Positions 1 to 8,161 of a DNA stretch of 64,000 bases are shown one piece after another. The translations under genes were made by a program, and so were the position numbers. How positions within the stretch are numbered: the stretch's first letter is position 1; each line of letters starts with the position of its first letter. This DNA comes from Chryseobacterium endalhagicum (GTDB taxonomy: Bacteria; Bacteroidota; Bacteroidia; Flavobacteriales; Weeksellaceae), in contig NZ_JAELVM010000001.1 in the NCBI RefSeq assembly GCF_016745235.1, forward strand, positions 1,129,856 to 1,193,855, in the 5' to 3' direction. The notes under the pieces were generated by a model. The model made no database searches, was not told the origin of the DNA, and was given only the letters and a program-made list of their open reading frames with translations.

Positions 1-1581
1 TATCAGGAGACCGGAGACATGAAATTTCTAATTAGCAGCAAGCAGGTAGAAGTTGTTATTTACGGAAATGATAAACAAAAGCAGATTCCTCTGTGCTATG
101 ATCTTTTAAAGCTTAATAACGGCAGGTATCCGTTTATTACCATTAACTGTAACAATAATCTTTCTGCTTATTTTGAAAAGAGTTCACCCGAATGGGCGCT
201 GAAATATGTGAATGATGCTATCCGCGTCAGTGAAAAAACCGAAAAAAAGTATTCGCTGGAACATCTTTATCATTTCAAGGGAAGAATACTGTACAACGAA
301 GGCAAATATGAAGAAGCTATCTTATTATTTGAAAAGGCACTTGAAATCTTCAGCAGCCAGCACGAGATCATGTATATTGCTTCTATGCATAATAACTTTG
401 GCTTGTGCTATGAAAAAATGAATCAGCCGAAGCGGGCAATAGAAGAGACGGAAAAAGCAATTAAAATCCTTTCTGGCAAACCGGATTTAAGGAATGTTGA
501 AAAGATTTTTCTGAATTATATGAAAGGAGGTCTTGCCGATTACTACAGAAAAGCCGGAGATTACCAGAAAGCAGAAGCACTGTTACGTTCTGAGCTGGAT
601 TTTTCACTGAGGAATAAAAACTATGGAATGGCCATCAATGCATCCGGAATCTTGATGGGTATTTACGACAGTATTCTTATTAACCCGCTAGGAACCGATC
701 ATATCGTAAAATCACTGGTGAAGGTGGAGCCCGAACTGAAGGACAATGAAAATAAAATAACCCTGAATACGATTCTTCAGAATTATTATTTAAAAACAAA
801 TGATATCCAAAGTCTGATGAGTATTTCGAAAAAACTGACTCATCTCAACCGGGAGAATAACGAAAACAGCCGAAAGGAAATTGAGACGAAATTAAAATTT
901 GCCAATCAGTATCTCATCAAATCAGCTAATCAGGAATTTGAATACGAAAAAAAGAAAAACATCTTTTTTCTGATGAGTATATTTCTTTTAATTGCTGTTT
1001 TTTTATTGATCATCTTTCTTCTGATCAGAATGAAAAAAAGAAAATTTGAAGTTCACGCCAAAGAAAAGGAGCTCTTTATTAAGGAAAATGAAATCCTGAC
1101 CAAGGAAAAAATAATTTTTGAAAAACAGAGAAAAATCCTGGAGAAGGATGTGCAGATTCAGAAAGAAAAAATTAATCATCTGCATCTTAATCTCAATTTA
1201 AAAACAGAGACCGAAAGAGAATTCTTAGAGAATATCAAAAAGATTAAAAAATCCAAAAGCATTGATACCGAAGAAGTATTGAGAAACCTTCAGCTTAAAA
1301 TGAATAACCTTATCCTGATCGATAAAAAAAATAATGATCTTATTGATGAAAGCTCTGAGGAAAATAAAAAGTTCATTGAAAACCTTTCCGGAAAATATCC
1401 TTCCCTTACAGAACAGGAGCTGCAGCTTTGTGTATATTTTAAGCTGGATCTTACCGCCAAAGAAGTTTCCCTTCTCGAAAAATTTACAGTGGGAAGCATC
1501 AGGGTATACAAAACAAAAATAAAAGTAAAAATGGGATTGGGGCGAGAAGACAGTTTAAGTGCAGCCTTAAGTGCGATTTGA
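1..1581 (+). CDS. TPR / membrane / HTH regulator, 5' end outside window
   Basis: The reading frame is open to the first base of the window (six sense codons precede the ATG at 19), so the true start very probably lies upstream. What is visible is an all-helical TPR array (pairs such as YEEAILLFEKAL and PKRAIEETEKAI), one hydrophobic membrane segment near residues 315-336 counted from the ATG at 19, a long charged coiled coil, and a C-terminal LuxR/sigma-like helix-turn-helix region (SLTEQELQLCVYFKLDLTAKEVS). This is a known flavobacterial regulator plan: an N-terminal TPR sensor anchored by a single helix to a cytoplasmic DNA-binding end. The target genes cannot be told from the sequence. The next gene is convergent and about 30 bases away. 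Confidence 0.8.
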   Translation, partial: YQETGDMKFLISSKQVEVVIYGNDKQKQIPLCYDLLKLNNGRYPFITINCNNNLSAYFEKSSPEWALKYVNDAIRVSEKTEKKYSLEHLYHFKGRILYNEGKYEEAILLFEKALEIFSSQHEIMYIASMHNNFGLCYEKMNQPKRAIEETEKAIKILSGKPDLRNVEKIFLNYMKGGLADYYRKAGDYQKAEALLRSELDFSLRNKNYGMAINASGILMGIYDSILINPLGTDHIVKSLVKVEPELKDNENKITLNTILQNYYLKTNDIQSLMSISKKLTHLNRENNENSRKEIETKLKFANQYLIKSANQEFEYEKKKNIFFLMSIFLLIAVFLLIIFLLIRMKKRKFEVHAKEKELFIKENEILTKEKIIFEKQRKILEKDVQIQKEKINHLHLNLNLKTETEREFLENIKKIKKSKSIDTEEVLRNLQLKMNNLILIDKKNNDLIDESSEENKKFIENLSGKYPSLTEQELQLCVYFKLDLTAKEVSLLEKFTVGSIRVYKTKIKVKMGLGREDSLSAALSAI

Positions 1582-1613
1582 TTCTTTGCAGAATTTAAGG
1601 CTGAACTTAGAAT

Positions 1614-2123
1614 TTATCTCAGGCTCCGTACCGAAACATCCGGCTTTTCACCCTGTGGCACAATGAATATGGCATTATCACTGATGGAATCTCCCGGATC
1701 AAAATAATAGCTTCCGGTTACAGGAATGGTACTGGTGGTAAATTTCCCTGATTTGTCATACGCAGAATATGTCACATTAATCATCTGGGCCTTCATTTTA
1801 AGCTGAATCTTTTTGGAGGTAAGCTTTGCGCCGGTGGCATTGATGCAGTCTAATTCCACAAGTCCGGTATTGCTCACAATCTGAGGAAAAGAAGACAGCC
1901 TGATGTTGTAAGCTTTATCCGAGCTGTTTTTTACGGATGCCGAAACTTTATAGCGGTCATAAGGCTTTCCCCCTGCTTCAACACTTTCTTTGTTCAAGAT
2001 ATTAAAAGTGATACTCATTCCATTAACATCAACAGTCTGGCCGTCGGAAATTTTCTGTCCTTTTACTGAGATTCCCAAAAGAATAACAGCTGTTAAGGTA
2101 ATTAAAGAGGTTAGGTTTTTCAT
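1614..2123 (-). CDS. secreted protein of unknown function
   Basis: A 169-aa protein with a clear signal peptide (Lys-Asn start, hydrophobic core LITLTAVILLGIS, cleavage near residue 22). The mature part is rich in Ser, Thr and beta-type residues (for example KAYNIRLSSFPQIVS and GSYYFDPGDSIS), suggesting an immunoglobulin-like or similar beta-sandwich exported to the periplasm or surface. It has only one cysteine in the mature part and no catalytic motif I recognise. It stands alone, convergent with the regulator upstream, with a 592-base gene-free stretch behind its start. Function unknown. Confidence 0.7.
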   Translation of the reverse strand: MKNLTSLITLTAVILLGISVKGQKISDGQTVDVNGMSITFNILNKESVEAGGKPYDRYKVSASVKNSSDKAYNIRLSSFPQIVSNTGLVELDCINATGAKLTSKKIQLKMKAQMINVTYSAYDKSGKFTTSTIPVTGSYYFDPGDSISDNAIFIVPQGEKPDVSVRSLR

Positions 2124-2715
2124 AGTTTAGTTTTTGTGGTTGGATATGGATTAAAGTTACATAAAAATAGGCAAAATAGGTTCCCGGCTGTTTACAGATT
2201 TCTTATAAGATGGCTCGATATGATCAATGGGCGGCTGTCTCAAAATTGAGAAGGCCATTTTATTAGTTTTCAACTCAAAATTCGATTTTGAATCTTTGCT
2301 TTCCTTTAAATTCAGCATCACCTAAATAAAAAAATTATAAAATTTAACGCAAAGTTTCATTTTCATACTGTATATCCTGAGATGGCAAAGACGGAATCAA
2401 TTTACATTGATTCGATTAAGCGGGCGTATTATCCATTCGCTTCATCACGACGCAGTCGAATTCTTTGCTTTCCTTTAAATTTAACATCGTCTAAAGTAAA
2501 TCTTTGCGTCTAATAAAATTACTCCTTTTGCCAGTGACCTAAAAAATAATCCCTAAAGAAAAAAGACAAAAACTATTGGCAGGTAAAAATCTAAACCGTT
2601 CTTTCCATCATTGACGGTTTGAGTCAGTCTTAAAAATAAGTCTTAAAGAATAAACAACAATAAAAGGCAAATCCAATCGGGCTTCAGCCCAAACCCGAAT
2701 CAGGAATCTAAATCT
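2124..2715. other. gene-free stretch with a direct repeat
   Basis: No convincing gene is present. The stretch holds two copies of TCTTTGCTTTCCTTTAAATT, starting at 2293 and 2462, plus scattered CTTTGCG-type words also seen in other intergenic regions of this window. An inverted repeat AAACCGT / ACGGTTT (2593-2599 and 2614-2620) is followed on the minus strand by a short T-rich run and could end the HxlR-family transcript. Confidence 0.5.
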
Positions 2716-3096
2716 TTACGGTTGAGAAACCTCTTTGGACTTCATAATCTCCTTATGTTCCTTACCCCATTTTTCAAATTCCAGGATAATGGGTTTCAGT
2801 TTATAGCCGATCTCTGTCAGTTCATATTCCACGCGGGGAGGAACTTCAGCGTATACGGTTCTGGTGATAATCCGGTCTTCCTCCAGTCTGCGGAGCTGAA
2901 GGGTCAGCATCCGTTCCGTAATGGTATTCAGCTTTTTTCTCAGCTCTCCGAATCTCAGTTTACCATTGATCAGATAGCAGCAGATGGCCAGTGCCCACTG
3001 TCCGCCAATTGTGTTGGAAGCATAGATTTCCGGACATTCATCGGAAAGGGCTTTTTTATTCGCAAAATTGGTGGATGTTTCCTTTATTTTAGTCAT
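2716..3096 (-). CDS. HxlR-family transcriptional regulator
   Basis: 126 aa, the usual size for HxlR/DUF24 winged-helix regulators. The family pattern is complete: an N-terminal Cys-Pro (CPEIYASN, Cys21), IGGQWALAI in the place of the usual GKW motif, the recognition region RFGELRKKLNTITERMLT, and the wing around VPPRVEYELTEIG. Regulators of this family in Bacillus (YodB, CatR, HypR) sense quinones or electrophiles through the conserved N-terminal cysteine and repress oxidoreductase genes. Here the gene is divergent from an NAD(P)H oxidoreductase, and a perfect inverted repeat lies between them. The inference is repression of the neighbour and itself, relieved by thiol-reactive compounds. Confidence 0.9.
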   Translation of the reverse strand: MTKIKETSTNFANKKALSDECPEIYASNTIGGQWALAICCYLINGKLRFGELRKKLNTITERMLTLQLRRLEEDRIITRTVYAEVPPRVEYELTEIGYKLKPIILEFEKWGKEHKEIMKSKEVSQP

Positions 3097-3111
3097 TACT
3101 TACATTTTTTA

Positions 3112-3134
3112 TAGTACCATACAATTGGGTACTA
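3112..3134. promoter_or_regulatory. probable HxlR operator (perfect inverted repeat)
   Basis: TAGTACC (3112-3118) and GGTACTA (3128-3134) form a perfect 7-bp inverted repeat with a 9-base spacer, a centre spacing of 16 bp. It lies 16 bases upstream of the regulator start and just upstream of the -33 element of the divergent oxidoreductase promoter. GTAC-bearing dyads of this size are typical of HxlR-family operators. The role is inferred. Confidence 0.65.
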
Positions 3135-3138
3135 AGGG

Positions 3139-3168
3139 TTGAAATGTAAGTTACGTATATTATTTTTG
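3139..3168 (+). promoter_or_regulatory. Bacteroidota promoter for the NAD(P)H oxidoreductase
   Basis: TTG at 3139-3141 and TATTTTTG at 3161-3168 match the Bacteroidota -33 and -7 (TAnnTTTG) elements with a 19-base spacer. The element sits 18 bases before the ATG at 3187, which decides the start of that gene: a longer reading beginning at the TTG would start inside the promoter. Confidence 0.65.
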
Positions 3169-3186
3169 CTGAAGAAATTTAAACAA

Positions 3187-3717
3187 ATGAAAACATTAAT
3201 CATAGTTATTCACCCCGAAATAGAAAAGTCGGTGATCAATAAAAGATGGATTGAAGAATTGCAGAAATACCCTGAAAAATATACAGTCCATTCACTGTAT
3301 GAAATATATCCTGACGAGAAAATTGATGTGGCAAAAGAGCAGCAACTGATAGAATCTTATGACAAAATTATCTTCCAGTTTCCGTTTTACTGGTTCAGCA
3401 ATCCGCCTTTGTTGAAAAAATGGTTTGATGAGGTCCTTCTTTACGGTTGGGCATACGGAAGCAAAAGCGGTTATAGGGCAGGAGGGAAGAAGATGTCACT
3501 GGCAGTCACTGCAGGAATAGATGAAGATGGTTACAGCGCATCTGGCAAGTATAAATATACCATGAACGAGCTTTTCCGTCCTTACGAACTCACGTTTGAC
3601 TATATCAAAGCAGATTACAAAGAACCTTTTGTATACTACGGAATAGAAAATGACCCTTCAGAAGAATGGATTGAAAGGAGTGTTCCGATGTATCTGGAAT
3701 TTCTGGATTCCTTGTAA
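3187..3717 (+). CDS. NAD(P)H-dependent flavoprotein oxidoreductase (KefF/MdaB type)
   Basis: A 176-aa flavodoxin-like-fold protein. MKTLIIVIHPEIEKS is the beta1/P-loop region, IIFQFPFYWFSNPPLLKKWFDEV is the classic second-strand/FMN-contact motif of the Flavodoxin_2 family (NQO1, MdaB, KefF), and a later Gly-rich loop (TAGIDEDGYSASG) is also typical. It would carry out two-electron reduction of quinones or related electrophiles in the cytoplasm. The start at 3187 is chosen because it gives the usual N-terminus and follows a promoter. Divergence from an HxlR regulator with a shared operator supports quinone- or electrophile-inducible expression. Confidence 0.88.
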   Translation: MKTLIIVIHPEIEKSVINKRWIEELQKYPEKYTVHSLYEIYPDEKIDVAKEQQLIESYDKIIFQFPFYWFSNPPLLKKWFDEVLLYGWAYGSKSGYRAGGKKMSLAVTAGIDEDGYSASGKYKYTMNELFRPYELTFDYIKADYKEPFVYYGIENDPSEEWIERSVPMYLEFLDSL

Positions 3718-3737
3718 ATCTGTTTTGATCTCAAAAA

Positions 3738-5213
3738 TTATTTCTTGATTATTTTTGAACTGATCAGGATTTTATCTTTTGAAGAAACGGAAATCTGGTA
3801 TGTTCCGGCAGCTAAAAAGTCTAAATTCAGATCAATGAGTTGTGTCTTTGAAAAATTTTTGCTGTACAATTTTCTCCCGGACAGGTCAAAAACATCCGCC
3901 GTCAGATCATCATGGATTTTTTCCAATTGAACAGAAACCGTTTTTGTGAAAGGGTTCGGATATATTTTATAAGAACCTCCGGAAACGGTTTCACTAACGG
4001 CCAGATTATTCGGGGTATTAAAAATATAGGCTGCTCCTGCCTGGGAAATATTGTTATTTCCGGCATAGTCAAGATCCTGGTGAGGAGATCCAACGGCTAT
4101 TCTGCCATTATTGATGCTTACTCCGTAACCAAACCCGTCAAAAGCAGCGGGATCCGAATTATAGATTTCCTGATCCATGGCCCAGAAACTGTTTTCTTTT
4201 ATTCTGTAAATCTGAACGCTTCCACTGTTCAAAGATCCGTTCATTGCACCCGGTGCAGCAATAGCCAGAATATCATTCTCCATGGAGATTGCTCTTCCGA
4301 AAAATGGAGAGTTGTAAGAAATGTTCTGTAGATGTTCATAGCTGTTTGATGTGCTGCTGTACCTGTAAATAGCGACAAATGCATCCAGATGGGCTGTTAC
4401 AACCAGGTAGTCATCCTTTGCATAAACGTAAATACCAAATTGTCTTTCACCCGGAAGAGGCGAATTGATGGTCTGAATAATTTCCCAGAAACCGGTTGAT
4501 GAATTCTTTTTAAAAATATTCACCTGGCCCGCATTGAAAACACCATTAATCTCCTGGTCTTTTTTGCCGACAAAAATCAGATCCCCTTTTACGAAAACTG
4601 AGGCGTTGTTAGAATTGGTATTATTGGGCAGTAGCAGAAATTGAGTAAATCCAAATTGGTGCGTATTACTGTTATATTCATAAACAGATACCTTTTCATT
4701 GGCGGATCCTACAGCCAGTATTTTTGAATCTGCAGATAAGCTGCTTCCGAAACCGCCGCCTGTAGTGTTTAACGGCATGATCTTTTGAGTCATTACCCAG
4801 CTCCCTGCCGAATTTTTATTATAAAGGTATACCGCGCCTACATTACCGTTTCCATTAAAGCTTTTATATGGAGCACTTATAAACAGATCATCTCCATCTA
4901 CTGCGAATTTATCACCGAAACCATCATTAGGTGCACGGTCAGGAGGAGCAAGTTTTGCTTTCTGAGCCCAGGTATTATTTTCTTTTTCGAAGATGAAAAA
5001 TGTTCCCGCCTTATTCATAATATTATCTCCGTTCGAATCAGAATTATTGCCTGCAGCAGAACTGAACAGTACATTGTCTCTTAGGTGTATATTGAACCCG
5101 AAATTATCAGCAATTTTCCTTTCAGTAGGCGTTATTTTGTGGGTTTGGGTGAATAGCTGTGCATAGGTGATCAGTGATAGGCTTACTGATAAAAGAATAT
5201 AAATTTTCTTCAT
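3738..5213 (-). CDS. T9SS-tagged secreted beta-propeller (FG-GAP-like) protein
   Basis: A 491-aa protein with an N-terminal signal peptide (IYILLSVSLSLITYAQ), a body of repeated blades with the FG-GAP-like pattern F(G)xx(L/V)..DxxxxxxxxPxxx..GxVxxY (for example DDLFISAPYKSFNGNGNVGAV and FGYGVSINNGRIAVGSPHQD), and a C-terminal type A T9SS sorting domain beginning IYPNPFTKTVSVQLE and ending ILISSKIIKK. It should be exported by Sec, moved across the outer membrane by the type IX system and anchored or released. The binding target is unknown. No operon partner is visible; the gene is convergent with the flavoprotein gene. Confidence 0.88.
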   Translation of the reverse strand: MKKIYILLSVSLSLITYAQLFTQTHKITPTERKIADNFGFNIHLRDNVLFSSAAGNNSDSNGDNIMNKAGTFFIFEKENNTWAQKAKLAPPDRAPNDGFGDKFAVDGDDLFISAPYKSFNGNGNVGAVYLYNKNSAGSWVMTQKIMPLNTTGGGFGSSLSADSKILAVGSANEKVSVYEYNSNTHQFGFTQFLLLPNNTNSNNASVFVKGDLIFVGKKDQEINGVFNAGQVNIFKKNSSTGFWEIIQTINSPLPGERQFGIYVYAKDDYLVVTAHLDAFVAIYRYSSTSNSYEHLQNISYNSPFFGRAISMENDILAIAAPGAMNGSLNSGSVQIYRIKENSFWAMDQEIYNSDPAAFDGFGYGVSINNGRIAVGSPHQDLDYAGNNNISQAGAAYIFNTPNNLAVSETVSGGSYKIYPNPFTKTVSVQLEKIHDDLTADVFDLSGRKLYSKNFSKTQLIDLNLDFLAAGTYQISVSSKDKILISSKIIKK

Positions 5214-5273
5214 TGTTTCATGGTTATGGGTTGATAATGAATTGCTTATTGCGTAAAACTACAAAAAAAATCA

Positions 5274-5741
5274 TTACCATCCAGGACCATTTTTTTCATC
5301 GCACTCCGTTACCTTTCCCCAATGTGAGTACTCCAGCGGGGGAGCTCCATCCTCAGAAAGCCGGTACATTTCATAAAACAGTTCAAAATATTCCGGGTTT
5401 AAATCAGTATAATCCGGCAGTTCCGGGTCATGCACTTTGATTCTGCCGTTTTCAATGGCCTGCCAGAACAGTTTTTGATTTTCTTCGGTAAGACTTCTGG
5501 TGTCCAGATCTCTGTTGACCCATTGACCTGTCCGTTTATTGTAAAAGCCATACCCTGATTCTGCAGTTTCACTCTCATCCTCATCTTCAAGGGGAATCTG
5601 AAGCTCCTGCCATTCTGCAAGAGGTTGACCGTTTTCAAGATCATATAATTCCATGATCGCGATGCGAAGGATACAGTCATAACCCGTCCATCTTCTGGAA
5701 AAACATCTTCCGTCTTTGAAAATAATAAAGCAGCTGGCCAT
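5274..5741 (-). CDS. conserved hypothetical protein, acidic
   Basis: A 155-aa soluble protein with no signal peptide or membrane segment. It begins MASCFIIFKDGRCFSRRW, a start that looks native because hydrophobic and aromatic residues at once form a plausible beta hairpin; the ATG is also the furthest upstream. The middle has an acidic stretch (LEDEDESETAE) followed by GYGFYNKRTGQWVNRDLD and a helical part ending in YEMYRLSEDGAPPLEYSHW. No catalytic motif is recognised. It lies between a T9SS protein and the low-GC ATPase gene on the same strand, 59 bases from the latter, with no sign that they work together. Confidence 0.6.
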   Translation of the reverse strand: MASCFIIFKDGRCFSRRWTGYDCILRIAIMELYDLENGQPLAEWQELQIPLEDEDESETAESGYGFYNKRTGQWVNRDLDTRSLTEENQKLFWQAIENGRIKVHDPELPDYTDLNPEYFELFYEMYRLSEDGAPPLEYSHWGKVTECDEKNGPGW

Positions 5742-5800
5742 TAATCAACGTTTAAAATCCGGTGAATTCCATAGTATTCACACAGACAAATTTATCTTAT

Positions 5801-8116
5801 TTACTCCTTTTGAAGACTTTCTAAAATATTAAATAATTCTACAGGAACTAAATTAGGAAAATCTTCAATTACTAAATGAATGATTGCTTTTTTTAAATCA
5901 GGTTCTTTTTTTCTAATTTTTTTTAATTCCGGATAAGTTTCAATAATTAAATCTTCTAATTCATGTCCTTGAATTTCACAGTACCATTTAGGTATTTTTA
6001 AAGAAAACTTATTAAGTAATTGATATTCTATTAATTCGCTATTGTTGTTGTCCTTGCGGTTCTTGTCTATATCGGATACAACTTTATCAATCATTAATTG
6101 AAAATGTGATTCATCAAAAATACTGACTTCAGGATATCTTTTATCTTCATTGAATTCAAATTTCTCTGAACCTAAAATCCTTTCATGCCAAAGTAATATA
6201 GATAACAATAAAGGATCTAGTAAATAGTTCTCTATGCTATATCTTTCTTTAAACCCCAGAACTTTAACATATTCTTCTGAGGGCACTGTATCTTTTAAAT
6301 CCCAATCGATGATTCCCCAAACCGATTTATTTCCATAAATTCTCAATACTTTTGTAATTTTAATTACTTGGTCACAGTTAGAAACAGGAATACCGTTTTT
6401 GTCCGTTCTGGAATCACCGGACGAAATAAAATTTAATGAAATTTCTGAATTTAGATTTGAATTATAAATATTATATAAACCTTCATAAAAATCAACATCA
6501 TTTTCACTTTCTACAAAAACTTGTCTTCTATTTTCATGATTTATACTAAAAGAAGGTACTCCAACTGTTAACTCTTTTAGTGCTTTATCTTTAGAAACTT
6601 TTGAAATTTTTGGAGTAGAGTATTTATCCATCAAAAAAATACATTCATCAGGAGCAAGGGCAACTGTTGATGAGGAATGTGAAGAAATGATAATTTTAAT
6701 TCCCATTTTCAGATGAAATATATTATATAATACATGTAACAGTCTTTTGCACATCAATGGATGAAGCGCAGAATCAATTTCATCTAATAAAAGAAGTCTA
6801 GTTATTGCTTTATTTTGTTGAAGCTTATATAAATAGAATGATAATGCAATTAAGGTTTTTTCACCTGACGACAGAGCTTCTAAATTTGTAACGTAATCAT
6901 GTACTTTATTATATAATGTAATTGAAACATTTTGGTTTGTACTACCTTTATATATGTCTACATTGATATAACTCTTTTTAAATTCATAGCCATTGCAATC
7001 ATATTCATTTAAAACTTCATTAAGTAAATCTATTGGAGACAGACCATGAAGTTTTAAGAACTCTTCTTCTGTGTAATATTGAATTGCTTCTTGTTGGGTT
7101 GAAAGAAATTGATTGTAACTATTCTGTAGTTTAGAAAGCTGATAACTTTTTTCTTCATTTGCTATTTCTTGCAAATTTAAAAAACCATGACCTACTTGAA
7201 TAATCTCGAATACATTTTCCTCACCATTGATTTTTATTGCTAGATCAAGATATTCTTTTGAAACAGTTTCTTTAAAATAACTTTTTATATCCTCTGATAA
7301 CTCAAGCAAATAATTCTTTAATTTTATTAATCCATATTGTTTTTCAATCTGACTTAAGAAAAAATTAGATTCGATTGCAATAACAAAATATACAAAATTC
7401 AAGCTAAATCCCATTGTGGAATAACTACCTGGTATGGTGGGTTGAAATTTGAAATTGTCCTCTTTTTGTTTTTGTAAATTATAAATATCAACTTCAGAAT
7501 CATTCCAATTTAAATTTAAGAGAAATTCTGAATTAATATTTCTCATCGAAATTAAGATATGATGCTTTATTAGTGCATCTTTTAATTCCGATATCAAATT
7601 CTTGAAATTTGAATTTTTCTTTTGTAATAGATACTCACCTAAAATGTTTTTTTGTTGGTTTAAGTGCAAATGATTATTTGATTTTCCATAAGATTTTAAA
7701 GATTCAAATTCTTCATCAGTCCAATGTAAGGAATCTATATTTAATCCAATTATAAAAATATGTTCGGGAACTAATAATGAATTATTCCAAACCTTATAAC
7801 TATTTAAAACATTCAGTCTCTCATCTTGTAATTTTTGGTAAAATTCGGAGCTTTTACTCATGAATTGTTCTTCTTTAGACCTTAGACCTTCATTTTCTAA
7901 GGTTCCTTCATATGCAATATTAAAATGATTATAATTATAATAAGTTATTGAAGATGGATTTATCCCCCTTACCATAATATTACCTTGGTCTATTGCATTT
8001 AATAAGTGTGTCTTTCCTGATCCATTTATCCCGGTAATTATCGAAAAATCTTTTAATATATAGTCTTCCTTTTTAATTAATGATAAATAAGGACTTTCAT
8101 GAATTAATTCTATCAT
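5801..8116 (-). CDS. AAA/ABC ATPase fused to DUF4435-like nuclease domain (PARIS/AbiL-like defence protein)
   Basis: A 771-aa protein. The ATPase half has Walker A GINGSGKT (residues 29-36), an ABC signature LSSGEKTLIAL (about 415), Walker B RLLLLDEIDSALHP (about 442) and an H-loop SSHSSST (about 480). The last ~250 residues have the order of a DUF4435/TOPRIM-like domain: VFVESENDVDFYEGL (about 535), GIIDWDLKD (about 602) and YSIENYLLDP (about 629). In PARIS the ATPase AriA and the DUF4435 protein AriB are usually separate genes, though fused forms are known; AbiLi/AbiLii are relatives. PARIS is triggered by phage anti-restriction proteins and AriB then cuts tRNA. Base composition is clearly more AT-rich than the genes on either side, a sign of transfer. 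A single-gene OLD-like nuclease is the alternative reading. Confidence 0.75.
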   Translation of the reverse strand: MIELIHESPYLSLIKKEDYILKDFSIITGINGSGKTHLLNAIDQGNIMVRGINPSSITYYNYNHFNIAYEGTLENEGLRSKEEQFMSKSSEFYQKLQDERLNVLNSYKVWNNSLLVPEHIFIIGLNIDSLHWTDEEFESLKSYGKSNNHLHLNQQKNILGEYLLQKKNSNFKNLISELKDALIKHHILISMRNINSEFLLNLNWNDSEVDIYNLQKQKEDNFKFQPTIPGSYSTMGFSLNFVYFVIAIESNFFLSQIEKQYGLIKLKNYLLELSEDIKSYFKETVSKEYLDLAIKINGEENVFEIIQVGHGFLNLQEIANEEKSYQLSKLQNSYNQFLSTQQEAIQYYTEEEFLKLHGLSPIDLLNEVLNEYDCNGYEFKKSYINVDIYKGSTNQNVSITLYNKVHDYVTNLEALSSGEKTLIALSFYLYKLQQNKAITRLLLLDEIDSALHPLMCKRLLHVLYNIFHLKMGIKIIISSHSSSTVALAPDECIFLMDKYSTPKISKVSKDKALKELTVGVPSFSINHENRRQVFVESENDVDFYEGLYNIYNSNLNSEISLNFISSGDSRTDKNGIPVSNCDQVIKITKVLRIYGNKSVWGIIDWDLKDTVPSEEYVKVLGFKERYSIENYLLDPLLLSILLWHERILGSEKFEFNEDKRYPEVSIFDESHFQLMIDKVVSDIDKNRKDNNNSELIEYQLLNKFSLKIPKWYCEIQGHELEDLIIETYPELKKIRKKEPDLKKAIIHLVIEDFPNLVPVELFNILESLQKE

Positions 8117-8161
8117 TTGTGTAAATTATATTTTGTTGTAATTAATGTTTAATAAATTTCC

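Noticed and set aside
2722..3114. 130-residue plus-strand frame opposite the HxlR gene
   Set aside because: It mirrors a clear HxlR-family gene and is explained as its shadow.
3139..3186. Upstream TTG extension of the NAD(P)H oxidoreductase
   Set aside because: It would start inside the -33 element and add residues not found in the family; the ATG at 3187 gives the normal N-terminus.
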